Virus record (IMG/VR): IMGVR_UViG_3300018432_000020
Span: 1 to 45,400 of that record
Reading direction: 5' to 3' (one strand)
Length of the DNA: 45,400 nt
Source: a virus
How positions within the stretch are numbered: position 1 is the stretch's first letter; every line of letters begins with the position of its first letter. Made by a program: the position numbers and the translations under genes. Shown here piece after piece: positions 29,524 to 37,382 of the stretch. The notes below the pieces were generated by a model. It did not search any database, was not told the DNA's origin, and saw only the letters and a list, made by a program, of their open reading frames with translations.

Positions 29524-32500
29524 GTGGCTAGTCGCGGCCTGGAGGGCTTCACCCCGGAGATGCGCCGGCTGCTGGAGCGTGCCGGTATCGACCTGTCCGG
29601 CGGCATGGCGGCCGGGGGTGCGTCCGGCGCGGTCTGGGGCCGCGACCTGGCCCCGTCCCGCCAGGAAGCCGCGACGGCCCCCTGGTACGTCCTGGAGCGC
29701 CAGACCGGCACCGCGCCGGAAGGCTGGTTGACCGACCCCGGCAACGCGGCGGTGGCCCAGGCGAACCGGTCCAAGAAGCCGCTGGACCCGACCGTGCAGA
29801 AGCTGCTGGACCAGGTGAACAAGGCGCGGGCGATCGAACAGCAGCAGGGCCGCCCGGACACCCAGCAGAAGCCGTCGTTCCTGCTCAGGGCACTCGACTA
29901 CATCGGCCGCCCGGGTGCCGCCGTCATGGGCGGGATCACGGAGACCGCCCGCTCGGCGATACGGGAGGACGCGAAAGACGGTCCGGAGACCGGCCCGGCC
30001 GCCCTGCGGGAGATATTCGGCGGGCTCGGGTTGCGCGCAGGACGTTCAACTCCGGGCGACGTGGGTCGGGGCATGCAGCGCGGCATCACCGCGACCGAGC
30101 GCTACCACGGCTCCAAGCTGCTGGACGAGGCCGGCGTGGACAACCGCGCCGCCCGCGCCGTCGCCGGCTTCGGCCTGGACGTGGCCGTGGACCCGCTGTC
30201 CTACGTCACGTTCGGCGCGGCGAAGACGGTCAGCACCGGCGGGAGGGCCGCCGCCGCGGCCCGGCAGACCGCGCTGCGCAAGGGTGCGGACGAGGCCGTG
30301 GCCGCCGGCGCTCGGATGCCCGCGGACGAGCTGGTCAAGCACCTCGGCGCGACGAAGAGCCGACGGCCGATCACCGACCAGGCCATCGACACCGCCGTGA
30401 CCGACGTGGGCCGGGCGGCCGCCACCGCGGCCCGCAGCTCGCTGACCAACGACCTGGTGCGCGTCGGCATGCCGGCGGCGAAGGCGAAGACTGCCGGCGC
30501 CCGGTGGCTGAACCCCAGCCTCAAGCTGGCCGGCCCGGAGGCGACCGAGCGGGCCGCCTGGCTCGGCCGGCTGCGTGCCGACCCGGCCGCGGCGCGGCCC
30601 TACCTGGACGAGAGCGCCGCCAGCATCGCCGGGGAAGCGTCCGCGGCCACCCGGGCTCAGTTGACCGCGCTGGCGGACACCCACGCCGCGGCGGAGGCCC
30701 GCCGGATGCTGTCCGTCAACGTCGCCGGCTTCCGGGTGGCCCAGGCGCCGGTGCCGGCACCGCTGTCGCGCGCCGCAGCCCGGGCCGGGCAGTTCCCGGC
30801 CGCGCAGCGGGCCCTGTCCGCGTTCGACAAGACGTTCAACACCGGCAGCCGGTTCGACCGCGGGTTGACCGCGATGAAGGCCCGGACCGCCGGACTCGCT
30901 GAGCGGCGCATCGACGCGGTGCGCACCTCGCTGGTCAACGGCTTCCGCGGGGTGAACGCCGACCAGCGCAAGGCGCTGCAGGAGGCGATCGTCGCGGGCC
31001 CGGCCGGCGGCTGGGGGACCGGCATGGCGAAGCTCGCCGACGGCACCGACGCCGCGGAGATCGTCCGGGAGACCTACGACCACGTCGGGCGCTACGTGGA
31101 CTGGACCGGCACCGGCGCCGGTCTGGTCCGGGTGGAGGATCTGAACCGGTTCCTGCCCAAGCGGTACAAGTTCGACAAGCTCACCCCCGGCGATGCTGGT
31201 GGTGACACGCCGGCGGACATGCTGGCCGGGCTGGTGCGGCGCAACCCGCATCTGCGCACGGAGGACCCGGCCCAGCACCTCTACGCGCTGCACATCGCGG
31301 TGGAGAAGGCGGTGGCCCGCGACCAGCTGGCGCGCGGCGTGGCCAGCTTCGGCATCCCCGTCTCGGCGGCCGGCCGGGACATCCTGGGCCCGGACGGCAA
31401 GATGGTCGCCGCGACCAGCAAGGCCGCGCAGGAGCTGCGAGAGAAGCACGGCTGGTCGGAGATCGTCACCAAGGGCAGGGACAAGGAGCTGGGTGCTTCG
31501 TACGGCAAGCACCTGGAGGGCATGATCTTCGACCCGGCGACGAAGCACGGGATCACCCGGCTGCTCGCCGTGGCGGACGACGTGACGAAGCGCGGCGAGA
31601 TCCTGCGCCTCTACGACCGCTCGCTGAGCAGCCTGAAGAAGGTGCTCACCCTGCCGTCGCCGGCGTTCCACATCCGCAACTCGTTCGGCGACGTCTTCCT
31701 CGGCTACCTGGACGACGTGTCCGGCCCGCGCGGGCTCCGGTCCTACGAGCAGGCGTCGCGCACCATGCTGGCGATCCGCCGGCTGGCGCAGCCCGGCTCG
31801 AAGCTGCGCGAGACCCTGGACGCCGCCGTGGACCCGGTCACCGGGCAGGCGACGGACCCGATTCAGGCGCTCGCGGCCGCGGTGAAGGCGGGCCGGCGTG
31901 AACCGGGCCCGGGCGCCCGGGTGATGAGCACGCCGAAGAGCTGGCCGGACGCGCCGGGCGGCTACCTCTCCGCCGAGCAGCTCTGGGCCGCCTACAACCA
32001 CGCAGGGCTCAAGCGCGGGTTTGTCTCCGCGGACCTGGACGAGGGCCTGCGCCCCGGCGTGCTGCCGGGGCGGCCGGTGGGCCGGGCGTCGGATGCGTTG
32101 CAGGGGTTGGCCGAACAGCGGGAGGACTACTTCCGTCTGGCGCACATGATCGACCGGGTGAAGCGCTCGAAGGCCGCCACTTTCTCCGAGGCCGCGGAAG
32201 AGGCAGCGCATTATGTGCGCAAGTTCCATTTCGATTACCACGACGTGACTCCGACGGAGCAGGCGGTATTCGCTCGCCTTTTCCCTTTCTACAAGTTCCA
32301 GCGGTTTGCCGCACCGCTGATGGTTCAGATGTTCTTTGCAAAGCCCGGCAAAATTGTCAATGCACAGCGATTCCTCTACAGCGCGGCCGACGCGAACGGC
32401 TACGAGCGCGACGATCTCGGCCTTCCGACCGCCGACGAAGTGCTGCCCGAATACTTCCGCGACTCCGCGATGGTGCCGCTCTACGACTCCATTCGCGGCA

Positions 32501-32952
32501 ACACGGTGTTTATGAATCCGGGCCTGCCGAGCACGTCGATCACCGCCCAGACGCTCGGCCTGGCCGCCGACACCCCCGGAGGGGTCGGCGGCGGCATCGG
32601 GCAGAACCTCGTGGGCAGCGTCAACCCGATCGTGCAAGCGCCGTTCGAGCTCGCCACCGGCCGCCGGGTGTTCGGCGGCGGGGACATCCCCGTCGGTCCG
32701 CTGCCGGAGTACGTGGCCGGCAAGACGCCGGTCACCAACCTCGCCTTCACCGGCTCCGGGAAGGACGACGCGGACACCCGGTTCGGCTCGTTCCTGACCG
32801 GCCTGGGCCTGTCGGAGAACACGCCCAGCCGCCAGCGGGGTGCCCTGCTAGACGAGATCAAGAAGATCGGCGAGCAGCGCAAGAAGGCCGGCTACGTGCC
32901 GGCGAAGACGGGCCGCGGCCGGCCGCAACGTTCTGACAGCCGGGGAGGCTGA
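29524..32952 (+). CDS. Large internal virion/ejection protein (1142 aa)
   Basis: GTG at 29524. A long helical, Ala-rich protein with several amphipathic regions (AARAVAGFGLDVAVDPLSYV, AAKAKTAGARWLNPSLKLAG). Residues from about 700 contain LPSPAFHIRNSFGDVFLGYL, and about 910-935 contain FHFDYHDVTPTEQAVFARLF with PFYKFQRF. That pair is often found in very large internal proteins of tailed phages. It is the likely counterpart of T7 gp16 or P22 gp16, forming the DNA conduit across the envelope. No catalytic transglycosylase motif is evident. About 300 bp near its 3' end use unusual AT-rich codons. Confidence 0.75.
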   Translation: MASRGLEGFTPEMRRLLERAGIDLSGGMAAGGASGAVWGRDLAPSRQEAATAPWYVLERQTGTAPEGWLTDPGNAAVAQANRSKKPLDPTVQKLLDQVNKARAIEQQQGRPDTQQKPSFLLRALDYIGRPGAAVMGGITETARSAIREDAKDGPETGPAALREIFGGLGLRAGRSTPGDVGRGMQRGITATERYHGSKLLDEAGVDNRAARAVAGFGLDVAVDPLSYVTFGAAKTVSTGGRAAAAARQTALRKGADEAVAAGARMPADELVKHLGATKSRRPITDQAIDTAVTDVGRAAATAARSSLTNDLVRVGMPAAKAKTAGARWLNPSLKLAGPEATERAAWLGRLRADPAAARPYLDESAASIAGEASAATRAQLTALADTHAAAEARRMLSVNVAGFRVAQAPVPAPLSRAAARAGQFPAAQRALSAFDKTFNTGSRFDRGLTAMKARTAGLAERRIDAVRTSLVNGFRGVNADQRKALQEAIVAGPAGGWGTGMAKLADGTDAAEIVRETYDHVGRYVDWTGTGAGLVRVEDLNRFLPKRYKFDKLTPGDAGGDTPADMLAGLVRRNPHLRTEDPAQHLYALHIAVEKAVARDQLARGVASFGIPVSAAGRDILGPDGKMVAATSKAAQELREKHGWSEIVTKGRDKELGASYGKHLEGMIFDPATKHGITRLLAVADDVTKRGEILRLYDRSLSSLKKVLTLPSPAFHIRNSFGDVFLGYLDDVSGPRGLRSYEQASRTMLAIRRLAQPGSKLRETLDAAVDPVTGQATDPIQALAAAVKAGRREPGPGARVMSTPKSWPDAPGGYLSAEQLWAAYNHAGLKRGFVSADLDEGLRPGVLPGRPVGRASDALQGLAEQREDYFRLAHMIDRVKRSKAATFSEAAEEAAHYVRKFHFDYHDVTPTEQAVFARLFPFYKFQRFAAPLMVQMFFAKPGKIVNAQRFLYSAADANGYERDDLGLPTADEVLPEYFRDSAMVPLYDSIRGNTVFMNPGLPSTSITAQTLGLAADTPGGVGGGIGQNLVGSVNPIVQAPFELATGRRVFGGGDIPVGPLPEYVAGKTPVTNLAFTGSGKDDADTRFGSFLTGLGLSENTPSRQRGALLDEIKKIGEQRKKAGYVPAKTGRGRPQRSDSRGG
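32931..32942 (+). repeat. Dispersed TCTGACA site 9
   Basis: TTCTGACAGCCG straddles the last codons of the 1142-residue protein, with CCGGC/GCCGG arms around a 15-nt loop. It is the only copy in the late gene block, at its 3' end before the endolysin. Confidence 0.55.
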
Positions 32953-32953
32953 C

Positions 32954-33559
32954 GTGCCATTCGACCTCACCGCGCTGCTCGGCCAGCTGGACCAGACCGC
33001 GGCCGTCGCCGGCCGCTCCCAGGCCGTGGAAGGTCTGCGCAAGCGCCGGCTGGCCCAGGCCGCCGAGTCCCGCACCAGCCGCCAGGGGCTCATCGCCGCG
33101 GCCATGGCGGGCGGGCTCGGCGGCGCCCAGCCGGCCGGCGGCGGTGGGGGCGGGCACGACCACGACCACGGCGGCACCCCGACCAGCAACGGACCCGGGA
33201 AGGGAATGACCTGGATCACCCTGCCCAACGGCGGCCGGGTCCAGGTCGCGGCCAACTACGCCGGGAAGTTCGGCGGGCTGCTCAACGATCTGTGGAACGC
33301 CGGCTACAAGTTCAAGTCCGTCGGCGGCTACAACTACCGCAACATCGCCGGGACGAACCGGCTGTCGAAGCACGCCACCGGTGAGGCGATCGACATCGAC
33401 CCGCACCCGAACCGCGGCACCCGACTGGGAGGTGGTGGCAACCCGTACGGGTACTTTGACCCAGCTGTAGCGATCAAGCTGGCTCGCAAGTGGGGGCTGG
33501 ATTGGGGGGGTACGTGGAAGGGATCCGAAGACCCGATGCACTTTTCCACCGGAGGCTGA
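32954..33559 (+). CDS. M15-type peptidase endolysin (201 aa)
   Basis: GTG at 32954 behind GGGGAGG. The N-terminal 80 residues are helical with a His/Asp/Gly-rich linker. The C-terminal domain carries the M15/VanY zinc peptidase pattern: LSKHATGEAIDID (His140, Asp147) and SEDPMHF (His196), with the GLDWGGTW signature. It cleaves peptidoglycan stem peptides for lysis, or, given its place behind the ejection proteins, could be virion-borne. A holin-like gene follows. Confidence 0.88.
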   Translation: MPFDLTALLGQLDQTAAVAGRSQAVEGLRKRRLAQAAESRTSRQGLIAAAMAGGLGGAQPAGGGGGGHDHDHGGTPTSNGPGKGMTWITLPNGGRVQVAANYAGKFGGLLNDLWNAGYKFKSVGGYNYRNIAGTNRLSKHATGEAIDIDPHPNRGTRLGGGGNPYGYFDPAVAIKLARKWGLDWGGTWKGSEDPMHFSTGG

Positions 33560-33562
33560 ACC

Positions 33563-33973
33563 GTGGCCGTCATCCTCGGCGTGCCTGGCCGTCACCTGTC
33601 CAACCACCAGTCAAGATCGACCGGTGAGTGGGCGGAACGGACACGCATCGTGATCAGCTCCAACACCAAGCTGGTGTGCGCGACGATCATCCTCGTGACC
33701 GGCATGCTCTCGTCGGTCTACCTCGCCACCACCGACAACAACGACCCGACGGCCATCGGACTCATCGGCACCATCGTGGTGTCCGTGCTGGCCGGCACCT
33801 TCGGTCTGGTCCGGCTGGACCGGATCGAACAGAAGGTGGACCGGGTGGGCCGGCAGACGAACGGCGACCTGCACGCCGCCGTCGAGCAGATCATGGAGCA
33901 GCGGCTGACCGCGTCGGGCCAGCCGCCGCTCCGGGGTCAGTCCCTCGAGGAGCGGGACGCCACCTCGGCCTGA
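33563..33973 (+). CDS. Holin-like membrane protein (136 aa)
   Basis: GTG at 33563 with GGAGG seven bases upstream. A soluble N-terminus is followed by two hydrophobic segments (LVCATIILVTGMLSSVYLA and GLIGTIVVSVLAGTFGLV) and a helical tail (LDRIEQKVDRVGRQTNGDLH). Size, topology and place next to the endolysin fit a class II holin. Its 3' end overlaps the convergent gene 33937-34278 by 37 bp. Confidence 0.72.
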   Translation: MAVILGVPGRHLSNHQSRSTGEWAERTRIVISSNTKLVCATIILVTGMLSSVYLATTDNNDPTAIGLIGTIVVSVLAGTFGLVRLDRIEQKVDRVGRQTNGDLHAAVEQIMEQRLTASGQPPLRGQSLEERDATSA

Positions 33974-34278
33974 TGGCGGGCTCGGCGATCGGGGCCCAGC
34001 ATCCCGATCGCGGAGTTGATCCCCGCGGCCACGCCGGCGATGTCGACCAGCTCGGCCGGGTACGGCCAGGTCACCGCTCGCTGGCACGGAGCGACCAGCT
34101 GGCCGTCGTGCAGGGTGCATGCCTGGCAGTACACCCTCCAGCGGGTCTCGCCCACCTTCTCCAGGGCCGCCGTGTGCGGCAGGTCCAGCCCGTGCTTCCC
34201 CGCGATCGTGCGCAGGGTGGCAGCCGGCGTCCCGTCATCGATCAGCCCTTGCAGGTGCTCCCAGGACATCCGGCTCAT
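33937..34278 (-). CDS. Hypothetical protein (113 aa)
   Basis: ATG at 34278 overlaps the stop of the upstream gene (ATGA). The product (MSRMSWEHLQGLIDD start) has a helical N-terminus and a middle with two Cys (YCQACTLHDG, APCQRAV) that might bind a metal. It is the last gene of the leftward recombination operon and converges on the holin gene. No family recognised. Confidence 0.78.
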   Translation of the reverse strand: MSRMSWEHLQGLIDDGTPAATLRTIAGKHGLDLPHTAALEKVGETRWRVYCQACTLHDGQLVAPCQRAVTWPYPAELVDIAGVAAGINSAIGMLGPDRRARHQAEVASRSSRD

Positions 34279-34502
34279 ACGTACCTCACCGCTCTGCCGC
34301 CGCCTTCCTCGCTCATGTCGTAGGTCCGACTGCCAGACGGGCCGATGCTGAACTGGTAGCGCCGGGCCAGGTAGGTCAGCGCCCGGCCCTGCTGCTCGCG
34401 GTCCAGCGTCTCCAGCCAGGCCACCATCGCCGTGGCCGCGGTCAACTCCTTGTCCGGGCCGGTCTCGGTGGTCTCGTCCGGAAAGTGCGTCAGGTCCGGC
34501 AT
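34275..34502 (-). CDS. Small hypothetical protein (75 aa)
   Basis: ATG at 34502. An acidic N-terminus (MPDLTHFPDETTETG) precedes a helix with Glu/Gln/Arg (WLETLDREQQGRALTYLARR) and a short Ser/Gly-rich end. It is linked by an ATGA overlap to the next gene. No family recognised. Confidence 0.75.
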   Translation of the reverse strand: MPDLTHFPDETTETGPDKELTAATAMVAWLETLDREQQGRALTYLARRYQFSIGPSGSRTYDMSEEGGGRAVRYV

Positions 34503-34504
34503 GA

Positions 34505-35392
34505 TCACTCCTGATATCCGTAGTCGCTGGGCACGAACTTCTCGGCCTTGAGCTCGGCCGCCTTCTCCCGCTCCCCCCACGCCTCCAGCGTGCAGAGCTT
34601 CACGAACGGGCACGTCACGCACGCCGGGTACCGCTCCCCGGCGATCACCGTCCGGACCGCGGCCACCGGGCGATACTCCGGCGCCTGTGCGCGGAACGCC
34701 AGGATCTCGAGGGCCGTGCGGTCCATCTCCCGGGTGACCAGCTGCCGGCGCGCGTCCGTGATGTCGGTCTGCACCCGCTTCACCCGGCCGCGGTTCGCCT
34801 TCGCCAGCGCGGCCTCCGGCGCCGTGCTGACCATGTTGCGCGCCGCCACGTCGATCGGCCGGCGCATCATCGCCCCGTACGCCAGCGCGTAGCGCACCAG
34901 CGACGGGTCCAGCCGCGCCTGCTCCGCCGGGTACGGGTCGTACAGGAAGCGGTGGTCCCACACCTCCGGGATGCCGCCGCCGCCTTCCCGCTGCACCAGC
35001 AGGTCGATCGTCCCGGCGAACGTCCAGCCGCCACGCGGCCACCGCACCGGGTGCTCCACGGCCAGCACGGTGAACGTGGACGGGTCGCTCGCGTACGTGG
35101 CCCAGTACCGCTCGGCCAGCGAGAGCGCGTACAGAATCGCCTTCGCGCTGGCCGGCTCCAACACGTCCGCCCGCCACGCCGCGGTGCTGCGCGCATCCTG
35201 CGCCGCCTCCTGGTGGCTCATGCCGAGCTGCAGGCCGGCGAAGTACGTGGCCAAGACAGAGTGCCCGGCCGTGCCGACCGCGAGCGGCCAGTCCGTCTCC
35301 GCCGGCATGATGTGCAGGTCGTGCGCGTAGTAGTAGCGGCGGGGGCAACGGCGCCAGTCGTCCAGCTGCGACCCGCTGATCAGCTCGACCAT
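34505..35392 (-). CDS. PD-(D/E)XK exonuclease, RecB/Cas4-like (295 aa)
   Basis: ATG at 35392. The start SGSQLDDWRRCPRRYYY is the typical opening of RecB/Cas4-family nucleases. Four Cys (Cys16 and C258-x2-C261-x5-C267 in ACVTCPFVKLC) are placed as for a [4Fe-4S] cluster. GTIDLLVQ carries the metal-binding Asp; the following EVWDHRF stands where D-x-K is expected, with Arg in place of the usual Lys. It would resect DNA ends for the ERF annealing protein encoded in the same operon. The K-to-R change could weaken or alter activity. Confidence 0.82.
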   Translation of the reverse strand: MVELISGSQLDDWRRCPRRYYYAHDLHIMPAETDWPLAVGTAGHSVLATYFAGLQLGMSHQEAAQDARSTAAWRADVLEPASAKAILYALSLAERYWATYASDPSTFTVLAVEHPVRWPRGGWTFAGTIDLLVQREGGGGIPEVWDHRFLYDPYPAEQARLDPSLVRYALAYGAMMRRPIDVAARNMVSTAPEAALAKANRGRVKRVQTDITDARRQLVTREMDRTALEILAFRAQAPEYRPVAAVRTVIAGERYPACVTCPFVKLCTLEAWGEREKAAELKAEKFVPSDYGYQE

Positions 35393-35511
35393 CGCCGCAC
35401 CTCCTGGGTGACGGCGCGGTTGATCATCCAGCTACCGACGTAGCCGGCGATCACGCCGAGCACGAACGAGCCGCCGAAGACCACCAGAGCGACGACCCAC
35501 CAGCTCACCAT
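35380..35511 (-). CDS. Small single-pass membrane protein (43 aa)
   Basis: ATG at 35511. One hydrophobic segment (WWVVALVVFGGSFVLGVIAG) is followed by a polar, basic end. It overlaps the exonuclease start and the HTH gene's stop. Its role in a recombination and regulation operon is unknown; a superinfection-exclusion-type function is possible but unsupported. Confidence 0.72.
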   Translation of the reverse strand: MVSWWVVALVVFGGSFVLGVIAGYVGSWMINRAVTQEVRRWSS

Positions 35512-35882
35512 CGGTACCCGTTGACGTCCTTGTGCGCGAAGCCGTGACCGACTTCCTGCACGCAGGTCCGCCGGCCTGGTGCGGTCTCCGCGCAGCATCC
35601 CGTCGCCGCGGACACGCCGTGCCGAGCCGGCAGCAACGTGGCCAGCGACACGCCCAGCCCGTCCGCGATGGCCACCAGGTTGTGGAAGCCCGGTGCGTAC
35701 GCGGCGGTCTCCACCCGGTTGACCGTCTGTCGGTCCACTCCCGACTCTTGGGCCAGCCTCTCCTGCGACCAGCCGCGCTGCTTGCGAGCCGCCCGGACCG
35801 CGGCACCCAGTGCCAGCCGATCGTCCTGCTCGATCCGGGACAGCTCGGAGAACCGGCTGCCCTTCTGCCTCGGGGTGCTCAC
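35505..35882 (-). CDS. Cro/CI-type HTH regulator (125 aa)
   Basis: GTG at 35882 overlaps the stop of the ERF gene. Residues about 25-80 form an HTH_3 domain: LGAAVRAARKQRGWSQERLA, then GVDRQTVNRVETAAYAP as recognition helix, then NLVAIADGLGVSLATLL. The C-terminal 45 residues carry three Cys (GCCAETAPGRRTC) and end KDVNGYRW, with no peptidase or dimerisation domain of a classical CI. It is one of two candidates for the protein that binds the TGAC promoter boxes. Confidence 0.82.
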   Translation of the reverse strand: MSTPRQKGSRFSELSRIEQDDRLALGAAVRAARKQRGWSQERLAQESGVDRQTVNRVETAAYAPGFHNLVAIADGLGVSLATLLPARHGVSAATGCCAETAPGRRTCVQEVGHGFAHKDVNGYRW

Positions 35883-36589
35883 GCCGGCCCCGCGGCCGCG
35901 TCGACCTCGGCCTTGCGAGCGGTGATCAGTTCCACCAGGGCCGTCCGGTCGGCCACGGTGATCGTGCCGTCCTCCTCCTGCGCCTTGCGGACCGCGCCGT
36001 ACGCGGACTTGAGCTTCGCGTCCGAGTCGGCGGCGGCGACCCGCTCGCGCAGCTTCGCCACGACCGTCGGGTCGGAGTCGGTCGCCTCCGGCCGGGCGAG
36101 CTGGTAGGTGCTCTCGTCCGGGTCCGGCTCGCTCGTCGGCACGCAGAGGGTCTGCAGCCACATCGTCCGGAACGCCACGGACATCGCCTTCGTGGTGCCC
36201 TTGTCGCCGGAGTCGATCGCCTCGCCCGGCACCGGGCCGACGACCAGCGACGTGCCGTCCGGACCGACCAGGCGGTACCGCACCTCCACGCAGTTGCGGA
36301 ACCCCGGCGTGCTGTTCCGCCCGTACGTGATCTGCTCGGAAGTGCGGGTCAGCAGCTCCGGGATGCAGAGCAGGCCGATGTCGCGCAGCAGCGGGCCCAC
36401 CACGTTCATCACGTCATCGATCCCGCGGAAGTTGAACTTCGCCCCGTCGGTGTTCTGCCGGGACTTCGCGATGCCCTCCACCCGGCGCATGACTTCCACC
36501 ATCGCCGCCGCCGCGGACAGGGCGCCGGCCGGTGCCGGGGTCGGGCGGGAGATGGGGTTGGCCGGGTCCACCGGCTCCACCCCGGTCAC
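35879..36589 (-). CDS. ERF-family single-strand annealing protein (236 aa)
   Basis: GTG at 36589 overlaps the previous stop. After a Pro-rich leader, the region around residues 35-155 has the ERF core: VMRRVEGIAKSRQ, KFNFRGIDDVMNVVGPLL, IGLLCIPELL and DKGTTKAMSVAFRTM. The tail is helical and charged. ERF proteins anneal complementary strands, so with the RecB/Cas4-like nuclease they make a Red-like recombination pair, used to circularise or repair phage DNA. Confidence 0.88.
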   Translation of the reverse strand: MTGVEPVDPANPISRPTPAPAGALSAAAAMVEVMRRVEGIAKSRQNTDGAKFNFRGIDDVMNVVGPLLRDIGLLCIPELLTRTSEQITYGRNSTPGFRNCVEVRYRLVGPDGTSLVVGPVPGEAIDSGDKGTTKAMSVAFRTMWLQTLCVPTSEPDPDESTYQLARPEATDSDPTVVAKLRERVAAADSDAKLKSAYGAVRKAQEEDGTITVADRTALVELITARKAEVDAAAGPA

Positions 36590-37098
36590 AGGCCGAGCAC
36601 CTTGCGCGCGAGGCTGGCGGTGAGCCGGTCGGCGTCGGCGGTGCTCAGCCGGTTGCGGATCTTCGCCCAGTCCGTGAACGAGAACGGGGCACCGCCGATC
36701 CGGTCGGGCAGGAGCGCGGCCAGCACGACGGTCCGGCCGTCCACCGGCAGGTCCGCCCAGCGGCGGGCCAGGATGCCCAGCGCGTTGCGCATCAGCCAGT
36801 GCCGGCGGCTGACGGTCTCCACCAAGTCGCGCTGGATCGCGCAGATGATCGTCACGGCGTGCGTGCCGTCGCCGCCGGTGTCGTCACCTTCGGTGTCCAG
36901 GTCGTCCTGCAGCGGGTCGTCGTCCTGTGCGACCCAGCGGCAGAGCTGCAGGAGGCCGGCGATGCGCCGGTCCTCGGCACGCTGGATCAGCTGCAGCTCA
37001 CCGGCGGTCCGGCGCTGTTCGGCCAACTGGCGATCGATGGCCTCGACCACGGGGTCGGGGGTGTGGGCCGGCGCTTCGGCCGGATCGGAGTGCGTCAT
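36586..37098 (-). CDS. Hypothetical protein, first gene of the recombination operon (170 aa)
   Basis: ATG at 37098 lies seven bases below the -10 of the leftward divergent promoter, so the message is essentially leaderless. The product begins MTHSDPAEAPAH and is helical, with an acidic middle (QDDLDTEGDDTGGDG) and a C-terminal part FTDWAKIRNRLSTADADRL. The earlier in-frame start would lie inside the promoter. No family recognised. Confidence 0.8.
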   Translation of the reverse strand: MTHSDPAEAPAHTPDPVVEAIDRQLAEQRRTAGELQLIQRAEDRRIAGLLQLCRWVAQDDDPLQDDLDTEGDDTGGDGTHAVTIICAIQRDLVETVSRRHWLMRNALGILARRWADLPVDGRTVVLAALLPDRIGGAPFSFTDWAKIRNRLSTADADRLTASLARKVLGL

Positions 37099-37105
37099 GT
37101 CCAAC

Positions 37106-37134
37106 ACCATATCTGATGTTGCCAACGGCGTCAA
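37106..37134 (-). promoter_or_regulatory. Leftward half of divergent leaderless promoter
   Basis: -35 TTGACG (37129-37134), 17-bp spacer ending ACATCAGA, -10 TATGGT (37106-37111); the ATG at 37098 is seven bases away. The CATCAGA next to the -10 keeps the GTCAGA end of the cassette promoters, but the second TGAC box is degenerate. Confidence 0.8.
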
Positions 37135-37147
37135 CGCCGCGTATGGT
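37119..37147 (+). promoter_or_regulatory. Rightward half of divergent leaderless promoter
   Basis: -35 TTGCCA (37119-37124), 17-bp spacer, -10 TATGGT (37142-37147); the ATG at 37155 starts seven bases on. The two promoters overlap over 16 bp, so one bound polymerase or regulator would affect both the recombination and the replication operon. Confidence 0.78.
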
Positions 37148-37154
37148 GCTGACC

Positions 37155-37382
37155 ATGACGCAGACCCCGCCGGCCGAGCCGGACACCGACACCCAGCCGG
37201 ACACCGCTCAGCCGCGGACCCGGGCCCGCACCTTCGACCCGTCCCGCTGGAAGCGCTTCTCCGCGCGCTTCCTCGCCCCGGAGATGGAGGCGCTCGAGGC
37301 GTACGCCACCGAGCACAACGCCCCGATCAACGACGTGGTGCGCGAGGCCGTCGCCGCGTACGTGAAGACGAGCACGCCGTGA
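37155..37382 (+). CDS. Ribbon-helix-helix-like small protein (75 aa)
   Basis: Leaderless ATG at 37155. After a Pro/Thr-rich N-terminal 25 residues, the C-terminal half RFLAPEMEALEAYATEHNAP then INDVVREAVAAYVK matches the beta-alpha-alpha arrangement of CopG/Arc-type DNA-binding dimers. Such proteins often bind tandem repeats, and phage or plasmid versions regulate partition or their own promoters. It is a candidate reader of the 12-bp-spaced TGAC boxes. Confidence 0.65.
   Translation: MTQTPPAEPDTDTQPDTAQPRTRARTFDPSRWKRFSARFLAPEMEALEAYATEHNAPINDVVREAVAAYVKTSTP

Noticed and set aside
30046-32637. 860-codon minus-strand frame opposite the large ejection protein
   Set aside because: Antisense shadow caused by high GC; it has no ribosome site and its composition is typical of complement translation.
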